Below are positions 28,447-38,387 of a DNA stretch of 46,848 nt, piece by piece (within the stretch, counting starts at the first letter, position 1; each line of letters begins with the position of its first letter). Made by a program: the position numbers and the translations under genes. Source of the DNA: CAYUST01 sp964447535 (GTDB lineage Bacteria; Patescibacteriota; Gracilibacteria; Absconditabacterales; Absconditicoccaceae); NCBI GenBank assembly GCA_964447535.1, contig CAYUST010000010.1:1-46848 (forward strand), written 5' to 3'. Below the pieces are notes generated by a model. That model had not been told where the DNA came from and searched no databases. It worked only from the letters and a program-made list of their open reading frames with translations.

Positions 28447-28878
28447 ATGCTCAGTAGTGTTTCAGGTTTTGTGCTCTCAGTATTTGCGATTTTGATCATC
28501 GTAATTTTCTGAGGATCTATTTATGCGTTCTTTTCTGCGGTCTATCTTTTTATTTTCTCAGCCGGCGAAGCAGAGAAAATCAAAAAAGCGTGGAACTCTA
28601 TTAGATATATGATCCTAGGCGTGATCCTCACAGTTATTTTCCTGTTTATCTTTCCTATTATTTTCAAAAAAATCAAACTTCCAGGATATGAACTCTATTC
28701 TGCTAACAATATTTTCCGTCAAGCAAGTACCCTTATCAAATCAGTTTTCGGTTTTAGTAAAGAGGCAGTAGACCAGTATCAAAAAGATACGAGCACCTCG
28801 AACTCAACTACAACTACAACTACCACGACCACCACCACAACTACGAGCGACCCTTCTGGACCACCACTCGAACTCTAG
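28447..28878 (+). CDS. small pilin-like (VirB2/TrbC-style) membrane protein with poly-Thr tail, 143 aa
   Basis: Two hydrophobic helices (about residues 7-38 and 53-75) are separated by a short polar loop GEAEKIKKAWNSI. The same layout occurs three times in the protein encoded at 43743-44717, and TrbC/VirB2-type pilins share this two-helix design. One UGA (in VIFWGS-like context, IIVIFGGS) is read as Gly. After the second helix comes a basic region, then a C-terminal tail with thirteen consecutive threonines encoded by mixed ACN codons, ending DPSGPPLEL. The gene is far from the VirB4-like gene. A role as pilus or secretion-channel subunit is inference. Confidence 0.7.
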
Positions 28879-28902
28879 TCTCTTTACTCAACAGCTTGCG
28901 CG

Positions 28903-29364
28903 ATGCTTACGCTCACTACGACACCTACAGCAGAAGAAAAAAACACGACACTTCCGCAGCTTTTGCAAGCCAACACCTATACCCTCCTCTATTTCTATCC
29001 CAAAGACGACACGCCGGGATGCACGCTCGAAGGACAGGAGTTTTCTGCAATAATCAAACAACTGCATACCCAAAAAATTGGTATCTACGGTGTCAGTAGA
29101 GATACCCATACCAGTCATTGCGCATTTCAAAAAAAACACGGAATTTCTCTCCCCCTCGTCAGTGATCCTGAGCTCATTCTTCATAAACAGTTTGGTGCAC
29201 GAGGTGAAAAGACCAGTTTCGGCAAAACCAGCATGGGAGTGCTGAGATCCACGGTCTTACTCGATGCCAAAGGCAAGATAGTCCACCAATGGCGCAATGT
29301 CAAAGCAGCTGGCCACGCAGAAATAGTCCTCAAATGGATCACCTCCCACCTCCCCAAAAAATAA
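28903..29364 (+). CDS. bcp: peroxiredoxin of the Bcp/PrxQ type
   Basis: Thiol peroxidase that reduces hydrogen peroxide and organic hydroperoxides in the cytoplasm. The peroxidatic cysteine is Cys40 in YFYPKDDTPGCTLE, followed by VSRDTHTSH, LPLVSDPE, GKTSMGVLRSTVLLD and a conserved C-terminal WRNVKAAGHA. The usual resolving Cys five residues after Cys40 is absent (Gln), but Cys73 could serve. Length 153 is normal. No UGA is used. It lies 24 bp after the pilin-like gene and may share its transcript. Confidence 0.95.
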   Translation: MLTLTTTPTAEEKNTTLPQLLQANTYTLLYFYPKDDTPGCTLEGQEFSAIIKQLHTQKIGIYGVSRDTHTSHCAFQKKHGISLPLVSDPELILHKQFGARGEKTSFGKTSMGVLRSTVLLDAKGKIVHQWRNVKAAGHAEIVLKWITSHLPKK

Positions 29365-29456
29365 AATAAGGTCTCCTCTTGTAGTGACAGATTTTTTGTT
29401 TATATAAACACTAATATATAATATAGTTTGTTTTGTTTAGTGTCTTCTCCCTCCGC

Positions 29457-30059
29457 ATGAAACACAAGATTGCCCAAAAGGTTGCTTCACACTGGCATAC
29501 CTACACCAAAACTGAGCAAATGCATCTTGCATACCTCATTATTTTGCTGTTGGCAATCATCTTTTTGCCGCTCTTGAGATTAGATTACCTCAATTCCAAC
29601 CAAGTAGATACCTTCACCCTCCTCTCTGGATCTATGTACAAATCTGGAGGGATTATGATCTTGAGTACTCTCTTCCTCATCTTGTGGACAGGGAGCATGC
29701 GTTTCAAAAAACGTATTCATGAGCTTTTTGGTTTCACCTGAAATGACACCCTCGTCAGTTGTGCAGTACTTTTCATGATAGTTGCAATACTCTTTGGTAT
29801 CTGAGACACCGTGAGTATCATCAAACAAAACTTCAGCTACAGAGTAGCTACTACTCTACGATATCTCGTCATGGGACTCTATCTCGTAGGAGGTATTATT
29901 TGAAATCTCATGCTAGCGAGACTTACCCACAAAAAGCAATCCAACCTCCACGATGTCACCTACACCTCCCAAGTCCATACCCAAAAAGAACAAGCAGCCT
30001 TCCACCACGTCAAACAAGAATTTGGACGCTTGTTTAGCGAGGATGATGTGAGGAAGTAG
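29457..30059 (+). CDS. integral membrane protein, 200 aa
   Basis: Not recognised. The frame runs from ATG 29457 to TAG 30057-30059 with three UGA glycines (29739 in FTGN, 29802 in GIGD, 29901 in IIGN). Four hydrophobic helices are visible at about residues 22-42, 60-80, 98-118 and 138-155, with a basic N-terminus. The cytoplasmic C-terminal tail of about 45 residues is charged (HHVKQEFGRLFSEDD). A TTG codon at 29433 in the same frame is a weaker alternative start. No neighbour suggests its job. Confidence 0.76.
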
Positions 30060-30071
30060 AGAGCAAGTACC

Positions 30072-30103
30072 GTCATCCTGAGCGGAGCGGAGCGAAGGAT
30101 CTC
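30072..30103. repeat. dispersed repeat fragment (GTCATCCTGAGC type)
   Basis: GTCATCCTGAGCGGAGCGG followed by AGCGAAGGATCTC, a short imperfect palindrome of a type common between bacterial genes. Between the convergent genes at 30059 and 30372 I see only this, an AGCGCC/GGCGCT hairpin near 30150 and the palindromic repeat at 30239. Confidence 0.6.
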
Positions 30104-30238
30104 ATGAATAGTATAATAATAAAAATCTTCACATAACCCAAAGCGTCAAAAAGCGCCTCGCTATCGCTTCGGCGCTTACTTCCCCCTGAAAACTCGTTTT
30201 CATTTGTTTATTTGAATATTTGTCATTTTGTAGCTCGC

Positions 30239-30303
30239 AATAATCCCCCGCCCCTTTATCCCACTTACGGGGATACGGGGCACCCCCTTTCTAAAAGGGG
30301 GGA
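30239..30303 (-). repeat. C/G-rich palindromic repeat, copy
   Basis: AATAATCCCCCGCCCC..GGGGATACGGGGCACCCCCTTTCTAAAAGGGGGG; intergenic between convergent genes. Confidence 0.86.
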
Positions 30304-30371
30304 CAACGAGGTGCAATCGCTGCGCGCGTGGGGGGAGGCATCCCTGCTTCGCAGGACCCTAGCCCTCCGGG

Positions 30372-32642
30372 CTAGCAATCTACGGCGAACAACAACGAGC
30401 AAATGTTACCATCGTTATCGTACGTATCGAATCTGCGATTATCATCGTAGAGTCAAAGATAGCCACGCCTATTTCAAAAATATTGTCAAGCTCGATAGTG
30501 ACCATATTGTCCTGTCAAATACATATATAACACCATTGCATCATTCTCTGATAGTCACTTCGCTGACTGGAGTGCTTGTATACAGTACTTGTAGGTACCC
30601 ATATGATCAAATCTGATGCCTTGCGCCTCAAGTCAACGCATGACAGTTCTCACGGGTTCTTTCCATTCGTTGATATCATTTGATCTGATTGCTTGTAGTT
30701 TCACCAGTTTTCTCGATTCAGGTACGAGTATATGATTCCCATAATTGCAAGTTACGAGATTCCTTTCTCGATCATTTGAGGGATCTTCAAATTGTAGCGT
30801 ATCACTCGTAGCGAAAGCTCAGATAAAACCACGTAGCTTGAAATTACTCACCTGGAGTCCTGCTCTTTCACTGGTGAAGAACTCACCATTTGCCAGCATA
30901 GCTTCTCCTATGGCAATAATCTCCGCAAGTGGTTTATCGGTGTTTCTCATTGCCCTGGGAAAGTCATCACGGAATGCAAAAAGTGAATCAGGAGCTTTGC
31001 ACAGTACTATCTCCTGCTTCGTAGCATCATATTTGATACTGTATTTTCCTGCACCTTTCTGTTGAGAAGCGGTATCTCACAAGGTCACCTCCTCTAGTAT
31101 CAGTTGTTGTAATTGTTCTCCTTCTTTCGCTGAGAAAGTTGTCTCTCATAGTGAGTTTTTGATAGTGATAGGTGGTAGCCCACTGGAATTCACGAATCCT
31201 TGCATCAGTTCTCTGAGTTGCTCTGCCGTCCATCACAACTCTTTGGTAGCATCGAAAGGGAGCTGTGGTCTGTGTGGGATAGATTTCAATGTATCCGTGA
31301 AAGCAAGTTTCTCACCGCTTGTGGTGATATTGTGTTCGAGCTCTTGGTATTCGCCTGCGAGTGAAATAACTTCTTGATACTTTTGTGTCAGGAGTTTTTG
31401 TAGTGCGCGGAGTTTGTTGAGATTGTGGACGTTGCTCGTCTGTTGATAGTCGGTGAATGCTTGTGTGAAGTGAGCATGTAGTCTCTCTTTCGCCAGAGTT
31501 TGCTGCTCTATAATCTGGGGAGCTAACACAAGCACAGTCTCCAGTTCTTTGGTTTGTGCTGAGGTTATGAAACCTGGATGTTGAGATTGAAGTGTTTGCA
31601 AGAAGAGCTTCGCAGGAGTGATGTCTTGTACACATGCTTGTCGCAGACTGACTACTGTTTTAACCGTATGGGTATAGAGTCTCGCCTTTTCTGCGAGTGA
31701 TATCTCTTGACTAGATTGTTTGGTATAGTTTTCTCGTGCAGATTGTTGTTTGATGATCAAGTAGTCGTGGGTAGCCGTTATCAAGTCTACGTACTCGTTG
31801 AGACAGGTTCGGAGTTGTGTAGCATTTTGGAGACGTTGTGCTTCGATCATTTTTTGTTGTTGCTCGTACTGCTCTTTGTAGGTGGCAACATTATCTATCA
31901 ATCTTTGTGCATCCCGATTATCAGAGGCAGGCGTGTCAGATTTCCCTGCCCAGCCTTCATACTCCTTTATGACCTTGGCTACTTGTGCAGCGTAGTCCTC
32001 GGGAGTGATTAGGGTGTTTGTTTGTTGCTGAGTAAGTTTAGTGATGACATCTTGATAGAGACTCAGCGTATGACGAAGTATATCTCTCGATTCTTGTGTT
32101 TTGGTTTGTTGTTGTGCAATGAGTTGTTCTATTTGCGTAAGGTCATGCTTTTGAGCCACAGGAAGTTGTTGTGCGGTGGTTTCGAGGAGTTCTTGTGCAT
32201 GCTGTGCAAAACTTCCTTGGAAGTCGCCTGTTTTTAGTCTGTCCCACAGTTCTTGGATACGGTCTTTGAGTTCACTCTCATACGGGAGCTCCATCAACAG
32301 CATGATCAAAGCAGGGAATAAGTACATCGCCATCTGCAAGAGACGATCCGAAAACGAGTCAGCATCAGCACGCGCCTCCTCTATTTGCGCACGCAGTCAC
32401 TGTAAATGTGCAACATCCACCGACGGAAGAAAATCCTTATCGTTGGTAAGGACTGCCTGCAAAACATATTTATCTAGGCGGTCATGCTCAGCGAGAAGTT
32501 CATCAATTTTCTGTTGTTTCAAAAGTGTAGCTGTGTCGTGGGCGCTTTCTTCAGTATTTTCCTCTACCACAAAAACTCCTTTGAGTTTATTCCAGAATCA
32601 AGGTTTCGAGGAAGTATTGGCTGTTGAAGAACTCTCTGTCAT
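30372..32642 (-). CDS. large coiled-coil protein with one hydrophobic segment, 756 aa
   Basis: Not recognised. One frame from ATG 32642 to TAG 30372 reads UGA as Gly (for example 32598 and 32397). A polar N-terminal region is followed by a hydrophobic segment near residues 101-117 (LLQMAMYLFPALIMLLM), possibly membrane-embedded. A long helical coiled-coil region of about 330 residues rich in Gln, Leu and Glu comes next. The C-terminal 290 residues look globular and beta-containing (GAGKYSIKYDATKQEIVLC, then NYGNHILVPESRKLVKL). It ends near the palindromic repeat at 30239. The style matches the large proteins of 4.5-26 kb and I place it in the same group. No function claimed. Confidence 0.8.
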
Positions 32643-32739
32643 ATCCCCAACGTACACATAAAAAAATGGACACCACAAGCATACTGCTAAATCCAGAAAA
32701 AAGCAAAAAATTGTTTCCCAACAAAAAGGTTTTTCGCCC

Positions 32740-32927
32740 CTGTAATCGCGAAGCAGTTACAGAGTAAGATTTCTCAATCCCGTAATTGCGAAGCAGTTAC
32801 AGAGCTAGATTTCTCGATCCCGTAATTACGAAGTAGTTACGGAGTGAGAGTTATCCTTTAGGGCTTATTTTTTTCTTTCAAAGAAAGAAAAAAAGTTTGT
32901 CGACCTGTAATTGCGAAGCAGTTACAG
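32740..32927. repeat. four-copy hairpin array with 40-bp period
   Basis: Copies at 32740-32762, 32780-32802, 32820-32842 and 32905-32927. Each is a perfect or near-perfect inverted repeat such as CTGTAATTGC GAA GCAGTTACAG. The third copy has changed pairs on both arms (CCGTAATTAC/GTAGTTACGG), so pairing is maintained. The first three are exactly 40 bp apart. Between copies 3 and 4 and after copy 4 are T-rich/A-rich inverted repeats. Confidence 0.85.
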
Positions 32928-32959
32928 AGCAAGGCTTATTTTTTTTCTTTTTTGAAGAA

Positions 32960-33036
32960 AAAGAAAAAAAGCTCCCGGTCAAATATACCGGAAGCTCTCT
33001 CATGATGACCAGGTAATCCCTGTCCTGGTCTAACTC
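32960..33036 (-). ncRNA. candidate small RNA or attenuated leader, about 75 nt
   Basis: On the minus strand, from a predicted start near 33036, the RNA forms ACCAGG/CCTGGT, then a GAGCTTCCGGT/ACCGGGAGC hairpin followed by T7 (terminator). A promoter lies at 33043-33070. No known family recognised. It could also be a terminated leader of the 756-residue gene, whose ATG is about 320 bp further on. Confidence 0.5.
32964..32996 (-). terminator. rho-independent terminator of the candidate small RNA
   Basis: AGCTTCCGGT ATATTTG ACCGGGAGCT followed by seven T on the minus strand. Confidence 0.78.
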
Positions 33037-33042
33037 AGAATA

Positions 33043-33070
33043 TATATAATTTTTCCTATTTCTTATGCAA
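33043..33070 (-). promoter_or_regulatory. promoter of the candidate small RNA
   Basis: TTGCAT (33070-33065), 16-bp spacer, TATATA (33048-33043) on the minus strand. Confidence 0.55.
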
Positions 33071-33132
33071 GTCTAAAACGCACACTTTATTACATTATGT
33101 CAAATTTCGTAAACAAATCTTAAGGGTATTTC

Positions 33133-33160
33133 TTGCATTTTCCAAAAAAATCAGTACCTT
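33133..33160 (+). promoter_or_regulatory. promoter of the copper operon
   Basis: TTGCAT (33133-33138), 16-bp spacer, TACCTT (33155-33160). The same TTGCAT -35 occurs before the VirB4-like gene and the 1083-residue gene. Confidence 0.5.
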
Positions 33161-33177
33161 TACCCTGGGTTAGGGTT
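33161..33177 (+). promoter_or_regulatory. candidate CsoR operator
   Basis: TACCCT GGGTT AGGGTT, a GC-rich inverted repeat in AT-rich DNA placed over the predicted transcription start of csoR. CsoR operators are typically GC-rich pseudo-palindromes of this kind. Confidence 0.55.
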
Positions 33178-33233
33178 ATCTTAAGGAATGATCGTATACT
33201 CCACCCAACACAATTTATCCTTTATATTAGCGT

Positions 33234-33512
33234 ATGACCGATACCAAAACCAACAAAGCGGTGATCCTCTCACTCAAGAAATCCCTCGGGACAATTCAAA
33301 AGGTGATTGATATGATCGAGCAAGACAAATACTGCGTCGATATTGCGACACAGATCAATGCTTCGATAGGTCTCCTCAAATCAGCTAACTCCAAACTCCT
33401 TGAAAACCATCTCGCTTGCTGTGGCCCCAAATTCCTCACCGCCACCGAGTCTGGCCAGAAAGAGGCGTTTATACAGGAGTTGCTGAGGACCTGGCAAGTA
33501 ACTAATAGATAG
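33234..33512 (+). CDS. csoR: copper-sensing repressor of the CsoR/RcnR family
   Basis: All-helical 92-residue repressor that releases DNA when it binds Cu(I). The ligand triad Cys34, His59 and Cys63 is present (KYCVDI and LLENHLACC), with an extra Cys62. The triad and the copper genes downstream favour a copper sensor over the nickel or formaldehyde members of the family. No UGA. It is the first gene of a plus-strand series: csoR, the HMA/SafE-like fusion, the beta-propeller gene and copA. It probably represses itself and the series through the palindrome at 33161-33177. The ATG follows an AT-rich leader. Confidence 0.93.
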   Translation: MTDTKTNKAVILSLKKSLGTIQKVIDMIEQDKYCVDIATQINASIGLLKSANSKLLENHLACCGPKFLTATESGQKEAFIQELLRTWQVTNR

Positions 33513-33538
33513 TTTCGTTTTTATTCATACTGTTTATC

Positions 33539-34819
33539 ATGAAACACACGTATCACATCTCCGGCATGCACTGCCCGTCCTGCGAACTCCTCATCAAGCA
33601 AGGTATCGAATCCTTGGGATGCAAAGTACAATCACTTTCACACAAGACTGGTAAACTCGTCATTGAGCAACCCCATAGTGTATCACAAGAAGATATTGCT
33701 AGCGCCGTCGTGGACGCTGGGTATACGCTTGGGAGTACGCATAAACAAACTCCTTGGACGATACATGAATGGGTAGAAAAAGGCGCTTGGCTCGTAGTGG
33801 CAATCTCACTTATCTTTGTGCTTTTCAAGGTAGATTTCACTGCACTACTTCCTACGTATGAAACTATTTCCTTTCCGATTGCTTTGTTGGTAGGACTTGT
33901 AGCTTCTGTTTCTACCTGTCTTGCTTTGACAGGAGGGATTGTGTTGGGCTATGCCGAGTCTGTACAAACCAGAAATAACTTTTTCACGCAACTCCAATTT
34001 CATGCAGGGAGAATCGGTGCATTCGTCGTAGGAGGAGCCATCCTCGGTATGGTCGGCGGGACATTGGGAGCATCATTGTGGGTAAGTACCGTATTGATGC
34101 TGTTGGTCTGACTAATCCTTGTGTATCTTGGGTTGCAAGTGCTTGGTTTCTTGCCAAATATTTCCGCGCTCGGTATGCATCTTCCTGGTCGAATGAGTCA
34201 AAGTATTTTCCGTTTCAAAGATCCTCGCTATGCGCCCGTAGTCGGTGCATTGACCTTTTTACTTCCTTGTGGGTTTACGCAAAGTATGCAATTGTTTGCA
34301 CTCCAAAGTGGTTCCCCTCTTTCTGGAGCACTCATCATGGGCGCGTTTGCCATAGGTACGGCGCCAGTTTTGTTTGCACTATGATTTGGAGCCAAAGCTA
34401 TCAAAGACAAAGTAGCTGTACTCAACTCATTGCTCGCTGCATTATTGATCGCCTTTGGTGTTTTCACTTTGTACAATAGCACACAGCTCATCAATGCAAT
34501 GTCTGTTTCAGCTCCGAGTATCGAACAACAAGATGACACAGTCAAAGCAGATGCAGAAGTTGTCGAAGTTGGCCACAACGGTAGAGCCTTTGTCCCAAGC
34601 ACAATCAAATTAGCCAAGGGCAAAAACTATATCGTCCGCGTGACGCCAAGTTCTAATGGTATTGGTTGTATGCAACAAGTAGTGTTGCCAGGCCAAGGCG
34701 CCCAAGACATCAGGAAAGATGTCACATTTGACATCATTGTAGATGGGACACAAGCTAGAAAAATACCTCTTGTTTGTTCCGCTATGGGAATGTCCCAAGG
34801 ACAGATTATTGTTGAGTAA
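33539..34819 (+). CDS. HMA / SafE-like membrane / cupredoxin fusion protein for copper handling
   Basis: A 426-residue three-part protein. Residues 1-65 are a heavy-metal-associated domain with GMHCPSC. The middle, about 75-325, is a polytopic membrane domain of the sulfite-exporter TauE/SafE (UreH/DsbD-like) kind, with six or more hydrophobic helices and the LPCGFTQSMQLFAL pattern. The C-terminus, about 345-426, is a cupredoxin-like beta domain (GRAFVPSTIKLAKGKN, then GIGCMQQVVLPG and PLVCSAMGMSQG). UGA at 34109 and 34382 encodes Gly in membrane segments (LLVGLIL, ALGFGA). Such proteins accompany copper ATPases in many bacteria. I infer copper delivery or detoxification at the membrane. It lies 26 bp after csoR. 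Confidence 0.9.
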
Positions 34820-34855
34820 GAGAGTTTATAAGTAGTTTTATTTCGCTTTACCGTC

Positions 34856-35986
34856 ATGAATGCAGCAAAAAACATACAATACATTGCCATGTTTGGTGTA
34901 CTATTTTTCCTGTGATCATTATGCTATGTAGTAGTACAAGATGCGTACTTCAAATTTCAATCTGTACCTACGATCGCTTCCGAGAAAATTTATATAGCCA
35001 ATGAAGGTGAAAGTTCTTTGACGGTAGTAAACGCACTAGATACCAAAGAAGTTGGATACATTAGTCTGACTGAGTGAAATAATCGTTTCTCAGCACACAA
35101 TGTCCAAGTAAGTCCTGATGGTTCCTTGGTGGTTGTTACAGCCAATAGTATGTCTCCCGAAGGGATGACTGATAAAAAAATGGAAAAAGAAGAAAGTACG
35201 ATAAGCGATCAGTTAGTGCTTATTGACCCACTCACCGATCGTATCACTGACCGTATCAATATAGGGATGGACGCACATCTAGCGCATGTAGTGGTCAATG
35301 CAGATACTACCCTTGCATTCGTCATTGCCCAAGAAGATGCACAACTTGTCATCATTTCACTAACCGACAAAAGTATTCAAAAAATAATTCCTCTTCCCGA
35401 AGGGTCCAGTCCTCACGGTCTTCGTCTTTCTCCTGACGGTCGTCAACTTTATGTGGCCCTTATTGATGGAAAAGGTATGATTATAGTAGACACTACTACT
35501 TTTACTACTGAGGTAGTTTCTTTGGAAGGCAAGGCAGTACAAGTAGCTGTGCTTCCGGATGGAAGCCAAGTATTTATATCTCTCTTTGATACCCAACGTA
35601 TCGCGAGATACACCCCCTCTACCAAAGAAGTTTCTTATATGGCACTTCCCGCTGATGCACAGTGACCAATCCAACTCTATCCTAGCCCTGATGGTAAGAC
35701 AGTATATGTAGCAGATCAAGGGTACTATTTTGATACGCCAATTGGATATCGCATCTATGCTATAGACACCAACTCACTCCAAATACAAGAAGCCTATACA
35801 TGATGAACTGCACCCCACGGAGTCGTCACCAATAAAGTATGAGATAAGGCTTATATTACTAATTTACTCTCAGACACATTGACTATTATTGACACCAAAC
35901 AAAAGACTATTGTAGATACTATAGCAGTCTGAAAAATGCCCAATGGTATTAGTATTCGATCTTCTACGCTTTGAGGCACTCCATAA
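34856..35986 (+). CDS. YVTN/NHL-like beta-propeller protein, probably exported, 376 aa
   Basis: The N-terminus has a signal-anchor-like hydrophobic segment (YIAMFGVLFFLGSLCYVVV). It is followed by repeated blade motifs in which SPDG- or GTP-type turns alternate with short strands: NVQVSPDGSLVVV, GLRLSPDGRQLYVAL, AVLPDGSQVFISL, LYPSPDGKTVYVAD and AHGVVTNKV. These are typical of seven-bladed YVTN beta-propellers, which bind partners or metals outside the cytoplasm. Multiple UGA codons are read as Gly, several in turn positions. Its location between two copper genes suggests a periplasm-like or surface role in copper handling, but the family is functionally diverse. Ends at TAA, 48 bp before copA. 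Confidence 0.85.
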
Positions 35987-36033
35987 AAAAACATACATAA
36001 AATACAATACTCTTTATCCTTTCTGTCCATCAC

Positions 36034-38277
36034 ATGAAAAAAACATATGAAGTCCAAGGTATGCACTGTGCTTCTTGTGCACAAATTATTGCAAATAAAG
36101 TAGGCGCTCTCCCCTGAGTTGCCTCGTGTGAGGTAAATTTCGGCACCAAAAAAACTACCATCGACTACAATCCACAAGAGACGTGATTTTCACAAATGGA
36201 TGAGGAAGTGCAAAAGTATGGATATACACTCCTTGATACTACCTCTACAACAGACCATAGTCAACACCAGCAAACTCCCGGCGATATCGAGTTGCAAAAA
36301 ATATGGAACAATGTTCTTATTTCTCTGCCATTCATCACAATTTCCATAGGTATAATGATTTGGATGATTGGTGCTGAGTACGGCTTGCGAGCAGAAAATA
36401 TGATACTCTACGAATTTTTCCATCACCTCCTTCCTATCTTCGCAACCATTATGTTGTTTGTAGTTGGTTGGAAGTATATTATTGCTGTAGGGAGATATAT
36501 AAGATATGGTGTTGCAAATATGGACACGTTGGTAGGAATTGGTACGATAGTGGCTTATTTGTACAGTTTTGTCATATCTGGATTTGACACATCTTTGGAG
36601 CCCTATCTCAATGTCGAAAGATGATTTTATGAAGCAGTGATTGTCGTCATCGGCTTTATAGAAATATGAAAATATATGGAGGCTAAAGTCATGTCCAAAA
36701 CAGGACATGCAATCAAAGCACTCCTGTGACTACAAGCAAAAAATGCCATTATCCTCAAAGAGGGCAAAGAAATACAGGTATCACTTGAACACGTACAGTT
36801 GGGAGATATTATGATCGTCAAACCGTGAGAGAAAATTCCTTTAGATGGGAAAATCATCTCTGGCAAAGCAGATATAGATGAGTCTATGATTACGGGTGAA
36901 TCTATGCCGATCTCTAAAACAGTTGGCGATGAGGTGATCTGATCTACACTGGTCATCAATTCCACCTTACACGTACAGACTACTGCACTAGGTCAAGACA
37001 CCTTCTTGAGTAAAATTATTGCCGTTGTTGAACAAGCACAAAATTCCAAACCCAATATTCAAAAACTTGCAGATCAAATCATGGTCTACTTTGTCCCTGT
37101 TGTTTTACTTATCGCTGTATCAGCAGGCCTGTTCTGGCTTTTCTGGGGGAAGCAATTTTTCCCAGGAATTAACTCTATTGAATTTGCTTTGATGAGTTTT
37201 GTTGGTGTACTTGTTATTGCATGTCCATGCGGTCTTGGATTGGCAACGCCTATGGCAATTATTACCGGTGTTGGTCACGGAGCCAGAAATGGTATTCTTG
37301 CTAAAAATGCGCAGGGTTTATTGGAACTTAGAAAAACAAATATTGTCGTTTTTGACAAGACTGGCACGATCACAGAAGGTAAGCCAATGCTCGTCGAAGG
37401 TACTGATGCTTCTCAAACACATATGATGCTTCTTGCCTCACTCGAAGCACTTTCTAGTCATCCTATTGCACATGCAATTAGTGAATATGCGGACAAACAT
37501 AACATTATTTTGGAGTCCGTCAGTGATTTTGAAAATCTCGCAGGCGCTGGCATTCAAGGAACTATCAATGGCAAAGTATATGCTGTTACCAAACCAGGCT
37601 GGCTAGGAGAACAAGGTATTAGTTATGATACCAAACGTATCGATCAACGAACAAATCAAGGCAAAACACCTCTCATTTTGAGTAGTGGACAAGAAGTACT
37701 CGCTTATTTTGCAGTGGCCGATACGATCAAATCTACAAGCAAACAAGCCATTACTGACCTCAAAAAAATGGGTATCACTCCTATTATGATCACCGGTGAC
37801 CACCAGAACACTGCTCAGTATATCGCTGCACAAATTGGTATCGATAAAGTGTATTCACAGGTCCTACCAGCAGATAAGGCAGCACTTATAAAGAGTGTAC
37901 AATGACCAAAAACTATAGTAACTATGGTAGGAGATGGCATCAACGATGCACCTGCATTGGCGCAAGCGGATATTGGTATAGCTATGAGCACTGGTACCGA
38001 CGTAGCTATCGAATCAGCAGACATCACTCTCCTCCACGGTGATCTCAGCAAACTCGTCAAAGCAATTCGCATTAGCAAACTCACGCAAACCGCTATTCTC
38101 CAAAATCTTGCTCGGGCATTTGGATTCAATATTCTAGGTATCCCTCTCGCTGCTGGTGCATTCTATCCATTCCTTGGCGTGCTCCTCAATCCTGCCTTTG
38201 AATGAGCTGCTATGGCCTTCAGTGACCTCACGGTCGTAGGCAATAGTCTGAGATTGCAGAATAAGAAATTGTTTTAG
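36034..38277 (+). CDS. copA: copper-transporting P1B-type ATPase CopA
   Basis: Exports Cu(I) across the membrane using ATP. An N-terminal HMA domain has GMHCASC (residues 9-15). About eight membrane helices follow, with the CPC copper site at 397-399, the phosphorylated Asp441 in DKTGT, the actuator TGES, the nucleotide-binding-domain HP motif (SHPIAHA) and the hinge GDGINDAPAL. Nine UGA codons are read as Gly, including the invariant ones in KPGEKIP and GDEVIGST, which is strong support for table 25. Length 747 is normal. It is the last gene of the copper series and is followed by a strong terminator. Confidence 0.97.
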
Positions 38278-38291
38278 TATGAACCCTCAAT

Positions 38292-38320
38292 AAAAAAAGA
38301 CCCTCTCGGGTCTTTTTTTT
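38292..38320. terminator. bidirectional terminator between copA and fusA
   Basis: AAAAAAAGACCC TCT CGGGTCTTTTTTT, a hairpin flanked by A and T runs, serving the convergent copA and fusA genes. Confidence 0.9.
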
Positions 38321-38340
38321 ATTTGATTATTTGTTTCCCT

Positions 38341-38375
38341 GTCATTGCGAGGAACCGCAGACGACGTGGCAATCC
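38341..38375. repeat. dispersed repeat fragment (GTCATTGCGAGG type)
   Basis: GTCATTGCGAGGAACCGCAG followed by ACGACGTGGCAATCC, an imperfect palindrome seen between genes in many bacteria. Confidence 0.6.
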
Positions 38376-38387
38376 ATATACCCAGTT

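Noticed and set aside
32740..32927. CRISPR array
   Set aside because: The units between hairpins are similar to each other rather than unique spacers, and no cas gene is present.
36827..36829. In-frame UGA as selenocysteine or as frameshift/pseudogene signal
   Set aside because: UGA occurs dozens of times in many genes at glycine columns, without selenocysteine insertion structures; table 25 explains all of them.
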